From NCBI GenBank assembly GCA_014872875.1, contig WKFI01000005.1, positions 806,001-870,000 of the forward strand: a stretch of DNA of 64,000 bases. The letters are read 5' to 3'. This document shows, piece after piece, positions 35,028-42,636 of this stretch (the first letter of the stretch is position 1; each line of letters starts with the position of its first letter). The DNA is from Paracoccaceae bacterium (GTDB lineage: Bacteria; Pseudomonadota; Alphaproteobacteria; Rhodobacterales; Rhodobacteraceae). The notes beneath the pieces were generated by a model that was not told the DNA's origin, searched no databases, and was given only the letters and a program-made list of their open reading frames with translations. The translations under genes and the position numbers were made by a program.

Positions 35028-35618
35028 TTAAATCAGCGTAATCATCGGCGCGGCGAGGCCAAGGCCAAGCGCTATGTTGAACAGGCGGGCGATGGTTGGG
35101 TGTTGCAGAAGGGCGCGCAGGGCCGCGCCACTTGCCAGCCAGGGAAAGCAGCCAATACAGGCAGCGAGGATGAAGACCAGGCTCAACTCTGCGGCCTGTT
35201 CAAAGCCCGATCCTTCGACGGCCATGAAGGTCCCGACAATGGAGACGGAAACGATCCATGCCTTCGGATTGACCCATTGAAGCAGCATCGCGGGTAGGAA
35301 ACCAAACCTCATCTCGCCCTCTTGATTAGCGGTCTCAGCGGATACGGGGGCGGTAGCGATCATCCAGGCCAGCCAAAGAATGGCGCCCATGCCCACAATG
35401 CGCAGCACCATCAACACCACATGGTTTTCCAGGATGGTCGCGCCCAGGCCAAAGCCAACGACAAACAGGATCAGCCCGGTTCCCAGGGCGGTCCCTATCA
35501 ACGCGGGCATTCCGCGCAGGACGCCCACCTGCGCGCCGACCGTTGTCAGCACTACATTGGATGGGCCCGGGGTTACTGACGCGATGAGCGCGAAGACGAA
35601 GAATGCTGAAACTTCCAT
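35028..35618 (-). CDS. LysE/RhtB-family amino acid exporter
   Basis: This 196-aa membrane protein has five or six hydrophobic segments. It contains the LysE signature SVTPGPSNVVLTTVGAQVG near residue 15 and QWVNPKAWIVSVS near 115. It exports amino acids or related metabolites. ATG 35618 has GGAAGG 6 nt upstream and gives the usual MEVSAFFVFA start. It is divergent from an Lrp-type regulator (35756), a pairing often seen for amino-acid-induced exporters. Confidence 0.9.
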   Translation of the reverse strand: MEVSAFFVFALIASVTPGPSNVVLTTVGAQVGVLRGMPALIGTALGTGLILFVVGFGLGATILENHVVLMVLRIVGMGAILWLAWMIATAPVSAETANQEGEMRFGFLPAMLLQWVNPKAWIVSVSIVGTFMAVEGSGFEQAAELSLVFILAACIGCFPWLASGAALRALLQHPTIARLFNIALGLGLAAPMITLI

Positions 35619-35755
35619 GGTCACCTTCCACATCGAATGCTTGTAGTTATGTAAGGAAAATTGCCGAACTATCTTCGGGGATTTCACCGTGATATATGTC
35701 TATCCATTGGTCTTGAGAGTATATACCGAAATGATTTCGGAAATAGAGGGTGAAA

Positions 35756-36250
35756 ATGGACATTGACCGAACAGATCGACGCATTCTGGCGCTTTTGTCG
35801 AAAGATGCTCGGATGACCAACAAGGAACTCTCGCATGAGGTCGGTTTGGCAGCATCGAGCGTGCATGAACGACTCAAGCGGCTTCAAGAGAGCGGTTTGA
35901 TCGCAGGAACCTATACCGATATTAGACTGGAGCGGCTGGGCCTGTCCCTGAAGGCGCTCTTGTTCATCCAGATGTCGGAACATAAAAAAACCGACCTGGA
36001 CCGCATTCTCAGAGAGATCCTGAAAGTTCCCGAAGTGCGCGCAGGTTGGATGATCAGCGGTCGCTTTGACGCGGTGGTGGAAGTTCTGACCAAGGACACC
36101 TCGCACCTGCACCGGTTGGTTGTAGAGCGGTTCTCCTCGCGCGAAGAGATCAGCCGGATCGAGACCTCAATCGTTTTTGAAAGCGTGGCGCAGCACGATC
36201 TCGCTGATACGCTCGATCTTACGGTCAAACCGCAAAACACTGCTGACTGA
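35756..36250 (+). CDS. Lrp/AsnC-family transcriptional regulator
   Basis: The protein has 164 aa with an N-terminal helix-turn-helix (MTNKELSHEVGLAASSVHERLKRLQ) and a C-terminal ligand domain with VRAGWMISGRFDAVVEV. ATG 35756 has GAGG 6 nt upstream; GTG 35750 is also possible. The divergent LysE exporter is its likely target: Lrp-type proteins commonly sense the exported amino acid. It is distinct from the DoeX-type regulator at 14539-15027. Confidence 0.88.
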   Translation: MDIDRTDRRILALLSKDARMTNKELSHEVGLAASSVHERLKRLQESGLIAGTYTDIRLERLGLSLKALLFIQMSEHKKTDLDRILREILKVPEVRAGWMISGRFDAVVEVLTKDTSHLHRLVVERFSSREEISRIETSIVFESVAQHDLADTLDLTVKPQNTAD

Positions 36251-36426
36251 ACAAGTGTATGTCCGCTTTTGAAGTTTTTGATTGGCGTCGATGCGCTCGT
36301 AGAGAAAGTCGGCTATCCGCCCATGAGGAACAACGGCCCGCCCATGAGAAAGAATAGAAAGGCGTTTATTTGGCCTCGCAGGGCGGTGATCCGGTGCCTA
36401 CGGTGGGCGCCCCGCCAACGGCACTT

Positions 36427-36476
36427 TAGGCGCACCTGAGCGGCGTTGTAGGCGCACCTGAGCGGCGTTGTAGGCG
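36427..36476 (+). repeat. 22-nt tandem repeat, 2.3 copies
   Basis: The unit starts TAGGCGCACCTGAGCGGC and occurs at 36427-36448 and 36449-36470, with the first six bases repeated again at 36471. The first two copies are identical. It lies in a gene-free part of the island. Confidence 0.8.
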
Positions 36477-36613
36477 CGGCCAGTTTGGTTGCAGGCGGGC
36501 AGCCGAAAGCGCTGGGTTCAGCGGACCCTAGCCCTGGTTCTCCGGAGACTTTATGTATCGGAGGAGAAACAGGGCGGCGATATACTCCCCCCCTTGTTCC
36601 TGTATACATTTAA

Positions 36614-36772
36614 TGACACCCCTAAACTGTAACATTCGGCGTGATTGCCTCGGATTAGCCTGCGTCAAGCTTTGTCATCAGAGCTAGTCGTTTTTTAATT
36701 TAAGAAGCCGGGTCTGTGGGGAACGTAGCGCGAACCTTTGGGAGCGGGGTGACACCCCCTAATTGTAACATT
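36614..36772 (+). repeat. Two 23-nt direct repeats upstream of the integrase genes
   Basis: 36614-36636 and 36750-36772 match at 20 of 23 bases (core TGACACCCC...TGTAACATT), 136 nt apart. They lie upstream of the small gene at 36915 and the integrase. They may be operator or promoter elements for integrase expression, or excision-factor sites. Confidence 0.55.
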
Positions 36773-36914
36773 TCCTTTTCGAGCCCCTTCTGTTGTCAGC
36801 GATTCAGCGGATGCATACCTTTGGCACAAGTTCGATTGCATGGGCGCAAACGCACATTCAGCCGAAAGGATGCGCAAGCGTACTTGGACCAAGACGCAGT
36901 AAGGTTAGACAAAA

Positions 36915-37088
36915 ATGGCACGCACAACGATTGAAGAGAAAGCATTGCGACTGCTTAGCGCCTTCGAGCGAGCCGGGCGTTCAGTAGGGCGTGTCACTGT
37001 CGAGGGCAGTAAGATTGAGATTGTTTTCAGTGAAATGACCCAGTTGGATGAATTTGAGAGGATAGAAATGCGTCATGACAAAGCGTGA
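36915..37088 (+). CDS. 57-aa integrase-leader protein
   Basis: This small gene starts at ATG 36915 (MARTTIEEKALRLLSAFERAG) and ends with TGA at 37086-37088, inside the integrase gene (start 37075), a 14-nt overlap in another frame. It contains VGRVTVEGSKIEIVF and DEFERIEMRH. The overlap implies translational coupling. Small proteins of this kind before Rhodobacteraceae integrases may be excision or regulatory factors, but no such activity is shown. AAGG lies about 11 nt upstream of the ATG. Confidence 0.75.
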   Translation: MARTTIEEKALRLLSAFERAGRSVGRVTVEGSKIEIVFSEMTQLDEFERIEMRHDKA

Positions 37089-38085
37089 ACTTCCCAAGCA
37101 TGTCTATCGCCAGCGTAACGGGATTTACTTTCAACGGCGCGGCTGGCCGTCTCGCAAGTTTCAAAATGAATTCGGCACCCCGGAGTTTTGGAAGGAATAC
37201 GCGGATATTCTCGCGGGGCGGGCAGAGCCAAAGCGGGTTAATGTACGTAATTTCTCGGCGCTGATCCGAAATTACCGCGAGTCGCCCCGGTACAAGCGGC
37301 TCCAGCCTCGGACTGCGCTGGATTACGACAAGTATTTGGATTTCTTCCTGTCGATCATGGCAGATGCCAACCCGGCGAACATGAAACGTCAGGATGTGAT
37401 CCGACTTCGCGATGCGAATGCAGGTAAATCCTATTTTGCGAACTACTCTCTGCGCGTTTTGCGCGTTGTCATGGAGCATTGCGTTGACCTCGGCTGGCGG
37501 GACAGCAACCCGGCCAAGGGGGTCTCCGAAATCAAAGCAAAAAAGCAGGAGCGGGAACCGTGGCCGCAAGAGCTTCTGCGAACTTATCGGGGCGCGTGCC
37601 CGTTGGGGACGCGGGAGCGGCTTGTTATGGAACTTTGCGTCGGCACCGGGCAGCGCATCGGAGATGTGTTGGAAATGCGCTGGTCTGATATTCAGGAGGG
37701 CGGCTTTGTCATTCGTCAGAACAAGACCGGCAAGGAACTCTGGGTTCCGATCCTTCCAGAGTTACAAACGGCACTGGATGCCGCCAGTCGCCATTCGTTG
37801 TTTATCCTGACCAATGAGCGCGGAACTAACCGCTGGTCTTATCGTGGGGCCTCTCAGGCTGTCAGAAACGTCAGGGAACGCATTGGTGCGGTTCGCTACG
37901 ACATCCACAGCTGGCGTTACAACGCAGCCTGTGAGCTTGTGGAAGCAGGATGTAGCGACGATCTGGTTGCCTCGGTCACGGGGCAAAGCCCGGCAATTGT
38001 TCTGCACTACACCAAGAAAGTTCGTCAGAGGGTGCGGGCACTTCAAGCGCAAGAGAAGCGTGCTAGCCAAGGCAATGCTTCCTAG
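37075..38085 (+). CDS. Tyrosine recombinase/integrase of the island
   Basis: The 336-aa protein has an N-terminal SAM-like core-binding domain and a C-terminal catalytic domain. Visible catalytic residues: first Arg in GTGQRIGDVLEMRW, Lys in IRQNKTGKELWVPI, His-Ser-Trp-Arg in DIHSWRYNAAC, and Tyr in VLHYTKKVRQ. The position of the second His is a Gln (VTGQSP), a tolerated variant. It starts by overlap with the 57-aa gene. It lies 477 nt from the tRNA-Cys att site and is the likely enzyme that placed the island. Confidence 0.93.
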   Translation: MTKRELPKHVYRQRNGIYFQRRGWPSRKFQNEFGTPEFWKEYADILAGRAEPKRVNVRNFSALIRNYRESPRYKRLQPRTALDYDKYLDFFLSIMADANPANMKRQDVIRLRDANAGKSYFANYSLRVLRVVMEHCVDLGWRDSNPAKGVSEIKAKKQEREPWPQELLRTYRGACPLGTRERLVMELCVGTGQRIGDVLEMRWSDIQEGGFVIRQNKTGKELWVPILPELQTALDAASRHSLFILTNERGTNRWSYRGASQAVRNVRERIGAVRYDIHSWRYNAACELVEAGCSDDLVASVTGQSPAIVLHYTKKVRQRVRALQAQEKRASQGNAS

Positions 38086-38381
38086 TCGGAACTGGAAGGG
38101 TTGTTCGTGCGCTTCGCAATTCTAACCAACAGGCCGAACGCGATGCCTATCGCGATAAACAGCAAGCCCTTATCGATAGCCTCGCCAGACGTTGAGCCGC
38201 CAAGATAGCGCCTCGACGCGGCCTCTAAGGCTGCGGCGTCTCCAGATGTGGAAGCAACGATAAAACCCGTTACCAAGCGTAGTGCACCTAGGCCCACCAT
38301 GGCCCACGCAATGATGCGACCTGCAATAACGAAAAGCACTGCAAAACTCCTGTATCCAAGTGTGCCGCTACGGTTGTGCAC
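38082..38381 (-). CDS. Small putative membrane protein, 99 aa
   Basis: It has two hydrophobic segments (FAVLFVIAGRIIAWAMVGLGALRL and LLFIAIGIAFGLLVRIA, each under 25 residues) joined by a polar loop SGDAAALEAASRRYLGGSTSGEAIDKG and a basic C-terminus. It overlaps the integrase gene by 4 nt in the convergent direction. No family was recognised. It is the last open frame before the right att site. Confidence 0.6.
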   Translation of the reverse strand: MHNRSGTLGYRSFAVLFVIAGRIIAWAMVGLGALRLVTGFIVASTSGDAAALEAASRRYLGGSTSGEAIDKGLLFIAIGIAFGLLVRIAKRTNNPSSSD

Positions 38382-38493
38382 ATTTTGTGCTGCTTACAAG
38401 CCTCGCGTGTCACCTTTCCTGAGATTTCATCACAGCGCAGGAACAGTCGCCAATATAGAATTAGCGTGTTCGTGGAACAGAACAAAAACAGAA

Positions 38494-38514
38494 TGTTTAG
38501 ACAAATGTTTAGAC
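38494..38514 (+). repeat. Candidate integrase arm-type repeats, right end
   Basis: TGTTTAGAC occurs at 38494-38502 and 38506-38514, 12 nt apart and 48 nt from the att core. The same word is found at 669-677 and, with one change, at 628-636 inside the left att copy. The arrangement matches arm sites on both sides of an attP core. Confidence 0.45.
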
Positions 38515-38562
38515 GCGACTATGCTAGCCTACGAGAGAACCCTGTAAGTTATTGATTTTAAA

Positions 38563-38636
38563 TGGAGGCGAGTACCGGAATCGAACCGGTGTACACGGAT
38601 TTGCAATCCGCTGCGTCACCACTCCGCCAACTCGCC
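38563..38636 (-). tRNA. tRNA-Cys (GCA), intact, with encoded CCA
   Basis: The minus strand reads GGCGAGT...ACTCGCC-T-CCA with a full acceptor stem. The anticodon arm GCGGA-TTGCAAA-TCCGT has anticodon GCA, and the TPsiC arm CCGGTTCGATTCCGG is complete. The discriminator base is T (U73), as in tRNA-Cys. The 3' 44 nt (38563-38606) are duplicated at 551-594. This gene is the integration target and remains functional because the incoming element restores its 3' end. Confidence 0.96.
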
Positions 38637-38858
38637 TCACGTGGTGTGTCGTCAGCGTGTATCCGAGTCGGGAAGGCTGTGCAAGAGGCGCGGCGACCCG
38701 GATGATACATATTCCTGTTTTGGGTTCGCTCCTTTCGGCATCGGCAAAGAGCCGGGGCATATAGACCTGTCTTGCGCCAACCGCACCACTATCTCTCGGA
38801 ACCCGCGCTGTCGCGGAAGCTGCTTGAGCCCCGGGACACAAGCGCATAATCAGGCACC

Positions 38859-39509
38859 ATGGTAGATTGGATCACGACAGACGGGTTGACCGGCTATGAC
38901 GAAGCCGTCGCCTTCATGGAAACCCGTGCCGCGGCGATTGCCGCGGGCGAAGCCGATGAATGTATCTGGCTGGTGGAGCATCCTCCGCTCTACACGGCCG
39001 GGACCTCGGCTCGACGCGAGGATCTGACCGATCCGGACCGTTTCCCGGTTCATGAAAGCAAACGCGGTGGACAATATACCTACCATGGGCCTGGGCAACG
39101 GGTGGTCTATGTCATGCTCGACGTGGGGAAACGTGGCCATGATGTGCGTCGCTTCGTGCAGCAGCTGGAACGCTGGGTCATCCTTTCGCTGGACGAGTTC
39201 AATGTGACAGGCGAAATCCGCGATGGGCGCGTCGGTGTCTGGGTTCGACGCAACGACAAGCCGCTAACACTCACTGGGCAACCACAAGAAGACAAGATCG
39301 CCGCCATCGGCATCCGGTTGCGCAAATGGGTCAGTTTCCACGGGATCTCGATCAACGTGGATCCGGATCTGGAACACTTCAGCGGTATTGTACCCTGCGG
39401 GATCACCGAACACGGGGTAACCAGCCTGGTCGATCTGGGGCTGCCGGTGACAATGTCTGACGTGGATGTTGCGCTGCGACGAACCTTTGCGATGGTGTTC
39501 GAAGACTGA
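38859..39509 (+). CDS. lipB: Lipoyl(octanoyl) transferase LipB
   Basis: This 216-aa enzyme transfers octanoyl from acyl carrier protein to lipoyl domains of 2-oxoacid dehydrogenases and related proteins. It has [12 protein letters not shown], the [12 protein letters not shown] motif, catalytic Lys in [10 protein letters not shown] and catalytic Cys in GIVPCGI. It is the first chromosomal gene right of the tRNA-Cys and marks core sequence. The start ATG 38859 is preceded by a weak ribosome site. Confidence 0.95.
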   Translation: MVDWITTDGLTGYDEAVAFMETRAAAIAAGEADECIWLVEHPPLYTAGTSARREDLTDPDRFPVHESKRGGQYTYHGPGQRVVYVMLDVGKRGHDVRRFVQQLERWVILSLDEFNVTGEIRDGRVGVWVRRNDKPLTLTGQPQEDKIAAIGIRLRKWVSFHGISINVDPDLEHFSGIVPCGITEHGVTSLVDLGLPVTMSDVDVALRRTFAMVFED

Positions 39510-39519
39510 TCCTTCTTGC

Positions 39520-41265
39520 CTACCGACGCTGCAAAGCCAGCTCTCTCAAAGCGACAAAGACGAGATCCGGACGTTCATAGAACATAAGCTGCCCAAGCTC
39601 CTCCCAAATCCGGACCTGTATATCTGGCAATCCGCTCATTGCCTGTTTGATACGGTAGGCCTTGTTGACCGGATCTTGCCCCCCATGCAGATAGATCGTG
39701 GGACAGATCGGCCCGGCAACCAATTGCCCCCAGTCACGCAAGGCCCAGTAAGAGTCACTGGCGAACCCTGCCGCGCCCTGTTTCACGGACAAGCGGTAAC
39801 CATCCTGGATCAGCGACGCCAGGTTCAGTTGTTTTATCGTCTGACGGTCAATGGTCCCATCAGGGAATTGCGCGTCCATGAACGCGTCGACATCATTGCT
39901 GTCGATCATCGCAATCCCGGCGCGCAGCACTGCTGGTAGCAAAGCCGGAGTAAACCGGGCCGTGTAGGCCATGATCCTGACCCGTGTTGACATGGAACCG
40001 ATGTCGCTGAGACGAGTTACCGGCGCGCCACTAGACACCGCGACGAGACCGGCGATCTGCCCGCGTAACCGATGTGCAAGGACATGTCCGTAAATCCCAC
40101 CCGCCAGATGCCCCAGGATCAACGGTTGGTGCAGGTGCTCCCGCTGGATAAGTTCTCGCACCTGGTCGGTCACGACATCCATAACCGTTTCTGGGCGAAT
40201 TACAGGATCGGAAAGACCGAATCCGGGGCGCATAGGTGCGATGACATGATAGTCTTCCGCGTCAAAGCGGCTGCCAAGAAACTGTACAGCCGCGGTTGCG
40301 TCCAGCATCCCATGCATGAAGATCACAGGCGTTCCGCCTTCTCGCCCGGCTCGAAAAACCTGAAGGCGCCGCCCTTCACGCATGTTGATGACGTCAAAGT
40401 GCAAAGCGCCGATTGCCCCCACCCCTGGCTTGGTGCGCAATTCCTCGTTCACCAGAAATGCGACCAACCGGATCAATTCGACCTGCCCCGGGGCTCCGGT
40501 CTTAGCCAGTATCGACTTGGACTGATTGCGCACCGTGTGCTCGGACTTGCCTGTTTGCTGCGCGATCTCCCGCAGGGATTGGCCCGCCATCAAGTGACGC
40601 ACGATGCCGACCTCGGCCCGAGACAAGCCAAAGGAAACGACCAGCATCTGTTCTGCCCTTGGGGTCCAGTAAAACTCCAGTGCCTCGACGACAAGGTACC
40701 GTCCCGCGCCCTTGAGACCTTCAGGTCCTTCCGGTGTGGCTTCGATCATACGGGCAATCAGATGTCGCGGCTGTCGGCCTGTCGTCAGAACAACGGGGGT
40801 TTCATCGATCGGACCATCCCGTCGCATCTGCTCCAGAAGCGTGTCAAGGAGTGTCGCTGATGGAGCACTCAACTCAGCCGTCAGACCGGCCAGCCCATCC
40901 GCACCAAGAGCCCAGTCTTTGAATCGACTGCTTTGAGCAAGGATTTCACCTTGCGGTGACAGGGCCACCACAAGTCCCGAGGCTGATCGAACGCTGTCCA
41001 GCACGCCAACAAGCGGAACCTTGCGCCCAATCTGTTCCAGGATCTGGTAGGCCCGGGCAAAATGCTCTTGCAATTCTGCGTCCTGGCCCGGTCGCTCAAG
41101 ATCTTGAGCGTCTTCGAGTTTCTCCAGAGGAGCACCGGGCGCATGGCTTGAAGACGGCAGGATTTCATCCTGAATGTGTTGCCCCCACAAATCCAGAAAA
41201 GACTCGAAACGGCCGGGACTTATGACCGATTCGTAAATCGCTGAAATGACCTGGTCGCGGGTCAC
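39520..41265 (-). CDS. LuxR-type regulator fused to a degenerate alpha/beta-hydrolase domain
   Basis: Residues about 1-200 are a PAS-like sensory part. About 213-271 form a LuxR helix-turn-helix (LSRAEVGIVRHLMAGQSLRE; EHTVRNQSKSILAKTG). The rest is an alpha/beta-hydrolase fold. The nucleophile motif G-x-S-x-G reads GHLAG with Leu for Ser (CTG), and the catalytic His position reads ELGQLMF with Gln (CAG). The Asp in HGGQDPV seems kept. It is thus predicted to bind rather than cleave a ligand. GTG 41265 with ACGAGAG upstream is used; the frame extends to 41442 through promoter-like AT-rich sequence. It converges with lipB. Confidence 0.83.
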   Translation of the reverse strand: MTRDQVISAIYESVISPGRFESFLDLWGQHIQDEILPSSSHAPGAPLEKLEDAQDLERPGQDAELQEHFARAYQILEQIGRKVPLVGVLDSVRSASGLVVALSPQGEILAQSSRFKDWALGADGLAGLTAELSAPSATLLDTLLEQMRRDGPIDETPVVLTTGRQPRHLIARMIEATPEGPEGLKGAGRYLVVEALEFYWTPRAEQMLVVSFGLSRAEVGIVRHLMAGQSLREIAQQTGKSEHTVRNQSKSILAKTGAPGQVELIRLVAFLVNEELRTKPGVGAIGALHFDVINMREGRRLQVFRAGREGGTPVIFMHGMLDATAAVQFLGSRFDAEDYHVIAPMRPGFGLSDPVIRPETVMDVVTDQVRELIQREHLHQPLILGHLAGGIYGHVLAHRLRGQIAGLVAVSSGAPVTRLSDIGSMSTRVRIMAYTARFTPALLPAVLRAGIAMIDSNDVDAFMDAQFPDGTIDRQTIKQLNLASLIQDGYRLSVKQGAAGFASDSYWALRDWGQLVAGPICPTIYLHGGQDPVNKAYRIKQAMSGLPDIQVRIWEELGQLMFYERPDLVFVALRELALQRR

Positions 41266-41498
41266 CTCTCGTGATCTCTGGTTGTCCGCCTTGTCTTTTA
41301 TGCCCGGTTCTCCCAACTCAATAACGTAAAAATCGCATAAAATTTTCCCCTTGGTCCCTGTATAACCCAAATGGGTCATGACCACCAAGCTCGAGAATGG
41401 CCAAGTGCCTGCAGTCGCTTCAATTTCCTCTGTCGCGACCATCGGCGCTGACCAAATCGGTTAGACGCCAACCGTGAGTGAATCATAGTTCCACATCA

Positions 41499-41524
41499 GC
41501 CGCCCCGGATCCCCCCGGGGCGGC
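41499..41524 (-). terminator. GC-rich hairpin between HIT and LuxR-hydrolase genes
   Basis: GCCGCCCCGG and CCGGGGCGGC pair perfectly around ATCCCC, 31 nt after the HIT gene stop on the minus strand. There is no U run, so it may act as an mRNA-stabilising or Rho-assisted end. Confidence 0.55.
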
Positions 41525-41554
41525 AATTTGTGTTTGGAAAGCAGAAATTGGACG

Positions 41555-41971
41555 TCAGCCCAACGCTGCGCGTATCTTGGTGGCGTGCTCTTCGATCTGT
41601 TCCCGATCGCCCATGTTTCCCGGAGGCCGCAGCCGGTCGCCTTCGTGTCGGGGCAGAACATGGAAATGCAGGTGAAAAACCTCCTGCCCGCCAGCGGCTT
41701 CATTGAATTGCTGTATGGTAACGCCATCGGCATCAAAGGCCTTCAACACGGCGTGTCCCATTTTCTGGACCGTCTGCATGACTGCCGACAGTTGTTCGGG
41801 CGACGCGTCCAGCACGTTACGGCAGGGCGTTTTCGGGATTACCAGCAAATGGCCATCCGCGCGCGGCATGATATCCATGAAGGCAACTGTTGCGTCGTCT
41901 TCATACACGCGAGTGGACGGGATTTCGTTGCGCAGGATCTTGGCAAATATGTTGTCGGGATCATAGCTCAT
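41555..41971 (-). CDS. HIT-family nucleotide-binding protein
   Basis: This 138-aa histidine triad protein carries the HLHFHVLPRHEG motif (residues about 99-110). It also has DNIFAKILRNEIPSTRVYED at the start, typical of bacterial HinT-type hydrolases acting on adenosine phosphoramidates. ATG 41971 (MSYDPDNIF) has AAGGA 8 nt upstream; the upstream start at 41998 is less likely. The physiological role of this family in bacteria is poorly defined. Confidence 0.92.
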   Translation of the reverse strand: MSYDPDNIFAKILRNEIPSTRVYEDDATVAFMDIMPRADGHLLVIPKTPCRNVLDASPEQLSAVMQTVQKMGHAVLKAFDADGVTIQQFNEAAGGQEVFHLHFHVLPRHEGDRLRPPGNMGDREQIEEHATKIRAALG

Positions 41972-42636
41972 GTCAGGCATCCTTGTGATGTCGGGCAACC
42001 GTTTCGAAAGGATTTGTGCTCCTAGTCGCGGATCGCGTCAAGAAGACAGCAACCCCAATCCGAAACTACGCTCACCTCTCATGGGCAAGCACCCACATGC
42101 GCATTACGAAAAGAGCGCATGTCGTAAATAGTGCGGACTGCAAACTCTCGACAGTTCCCCGATGGCTCCTTCGAACCTTCCAGCCCCAAGACGCCAAACG
42201 AACACCAGTGGCAGTTTTCGTCTTCACCGAGGAAACAGACCGAAGCATTGGCGACGGTGGCTCCACGCCGGTCGTCCCTGGCCTGTTCGTGGTCACGGCT
42301 GCACTGGGCTCTCGTTGCTTTCGCCCAAGACGGCAGAAGGTCAAAAAGCCACTTTTACCAGAATGTTGTTTGTTCCGACAGAAATACTCGAGAAAGAGGG
42401 TTCCCGCGTCGGTAAGTCACGTAGTCTAAAATTCAATCTTAACGAGAATTTCCATTGCCCAGACATCAAGAAATCGAAGCAACACTGCTCGCCTGCTGCC
42501 CGGGCGCGGCAATTTATCTTGATCCAGATCAAACTCCACCATTGAAGCACCGGTGCCAGCAATCTAAAACCCAATGGAATCTGGACATGCCGGAGCTGCC
42601 TGCATGTCCTATGGGTACGCAACAGGAGGCACCTAA
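41972..42636. other. Regulatory region upstream of ctaD, no supported gene
   Basis: The 665 nt hold overlapping frames in several directions (for example 42016-42429), but none has a ribosome site or recognisable product. The main feature is the FNR-type palindrome at 42519-42532. GGAGG at about 42624 serves ctaD. Confidence 0.5.
42519..42532. promoter_or_regulatory. FNR/FnrL-type box TTGATCCAGATCAA
   Basis: This perfect match to TTGAT-N4-ATCAA lies 105 nt before the ctaD start. FNR-class regulators act in low oxygen, and aa3 oxidase subunit I genes in related Rhodobacter species are known to be under FnrL control. Here it would lower ctaD expression as oxygen falls. Confidence 0.8.

Larger units (their letters stand above)
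36251..36914. other. Repeat-rich intergenic stretch before the integrase
   Basis: No supported gene is seen. It holds a 22-nt tandem repeat (36427-36476) and a 23-nt direct repeat pair (36614-36636 and 36750-36772). A 98-residue frame on the minus strand (36313-36609) is low complexity and is not annotated. Confidence 0.45.
551..38606. mobile_element. Integrative genomic island in tRNA-Cys, about 38 kb
   Basis: The island is bounded by exact 44-nt direct repeats of the tRNA-Cys 3' end (551-594 and 38563-38606). An integrase (37075-38085) lies beside the intact tRNA, and TGTTTAGA repeats lie inside both ends. Cargo includes probable defence genes, ectoine synthesis and breakdown, an uncharacterised transport and catabolic operon, and several regulators. 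No conjugation, replication or phage structural genes are seen, so it would need help to move, or it is an island shaped by several events. The right boundary is firm. The left boundary could instead mark an older junction between two tandem elements. Confidence 0.7.

Noticed and set aside
36313-36609. A 98-aa minus-strand gene before the integrase
   Set aside because: It contains the 22-nt tandem repeat, has a low-complexity product and no start signal.
42016-42429. A 137-aa gene upstream of ctaD
   Set aside because: No ribosome site or recognisable domain; several overlapping frames in all directions suggest chance openness.
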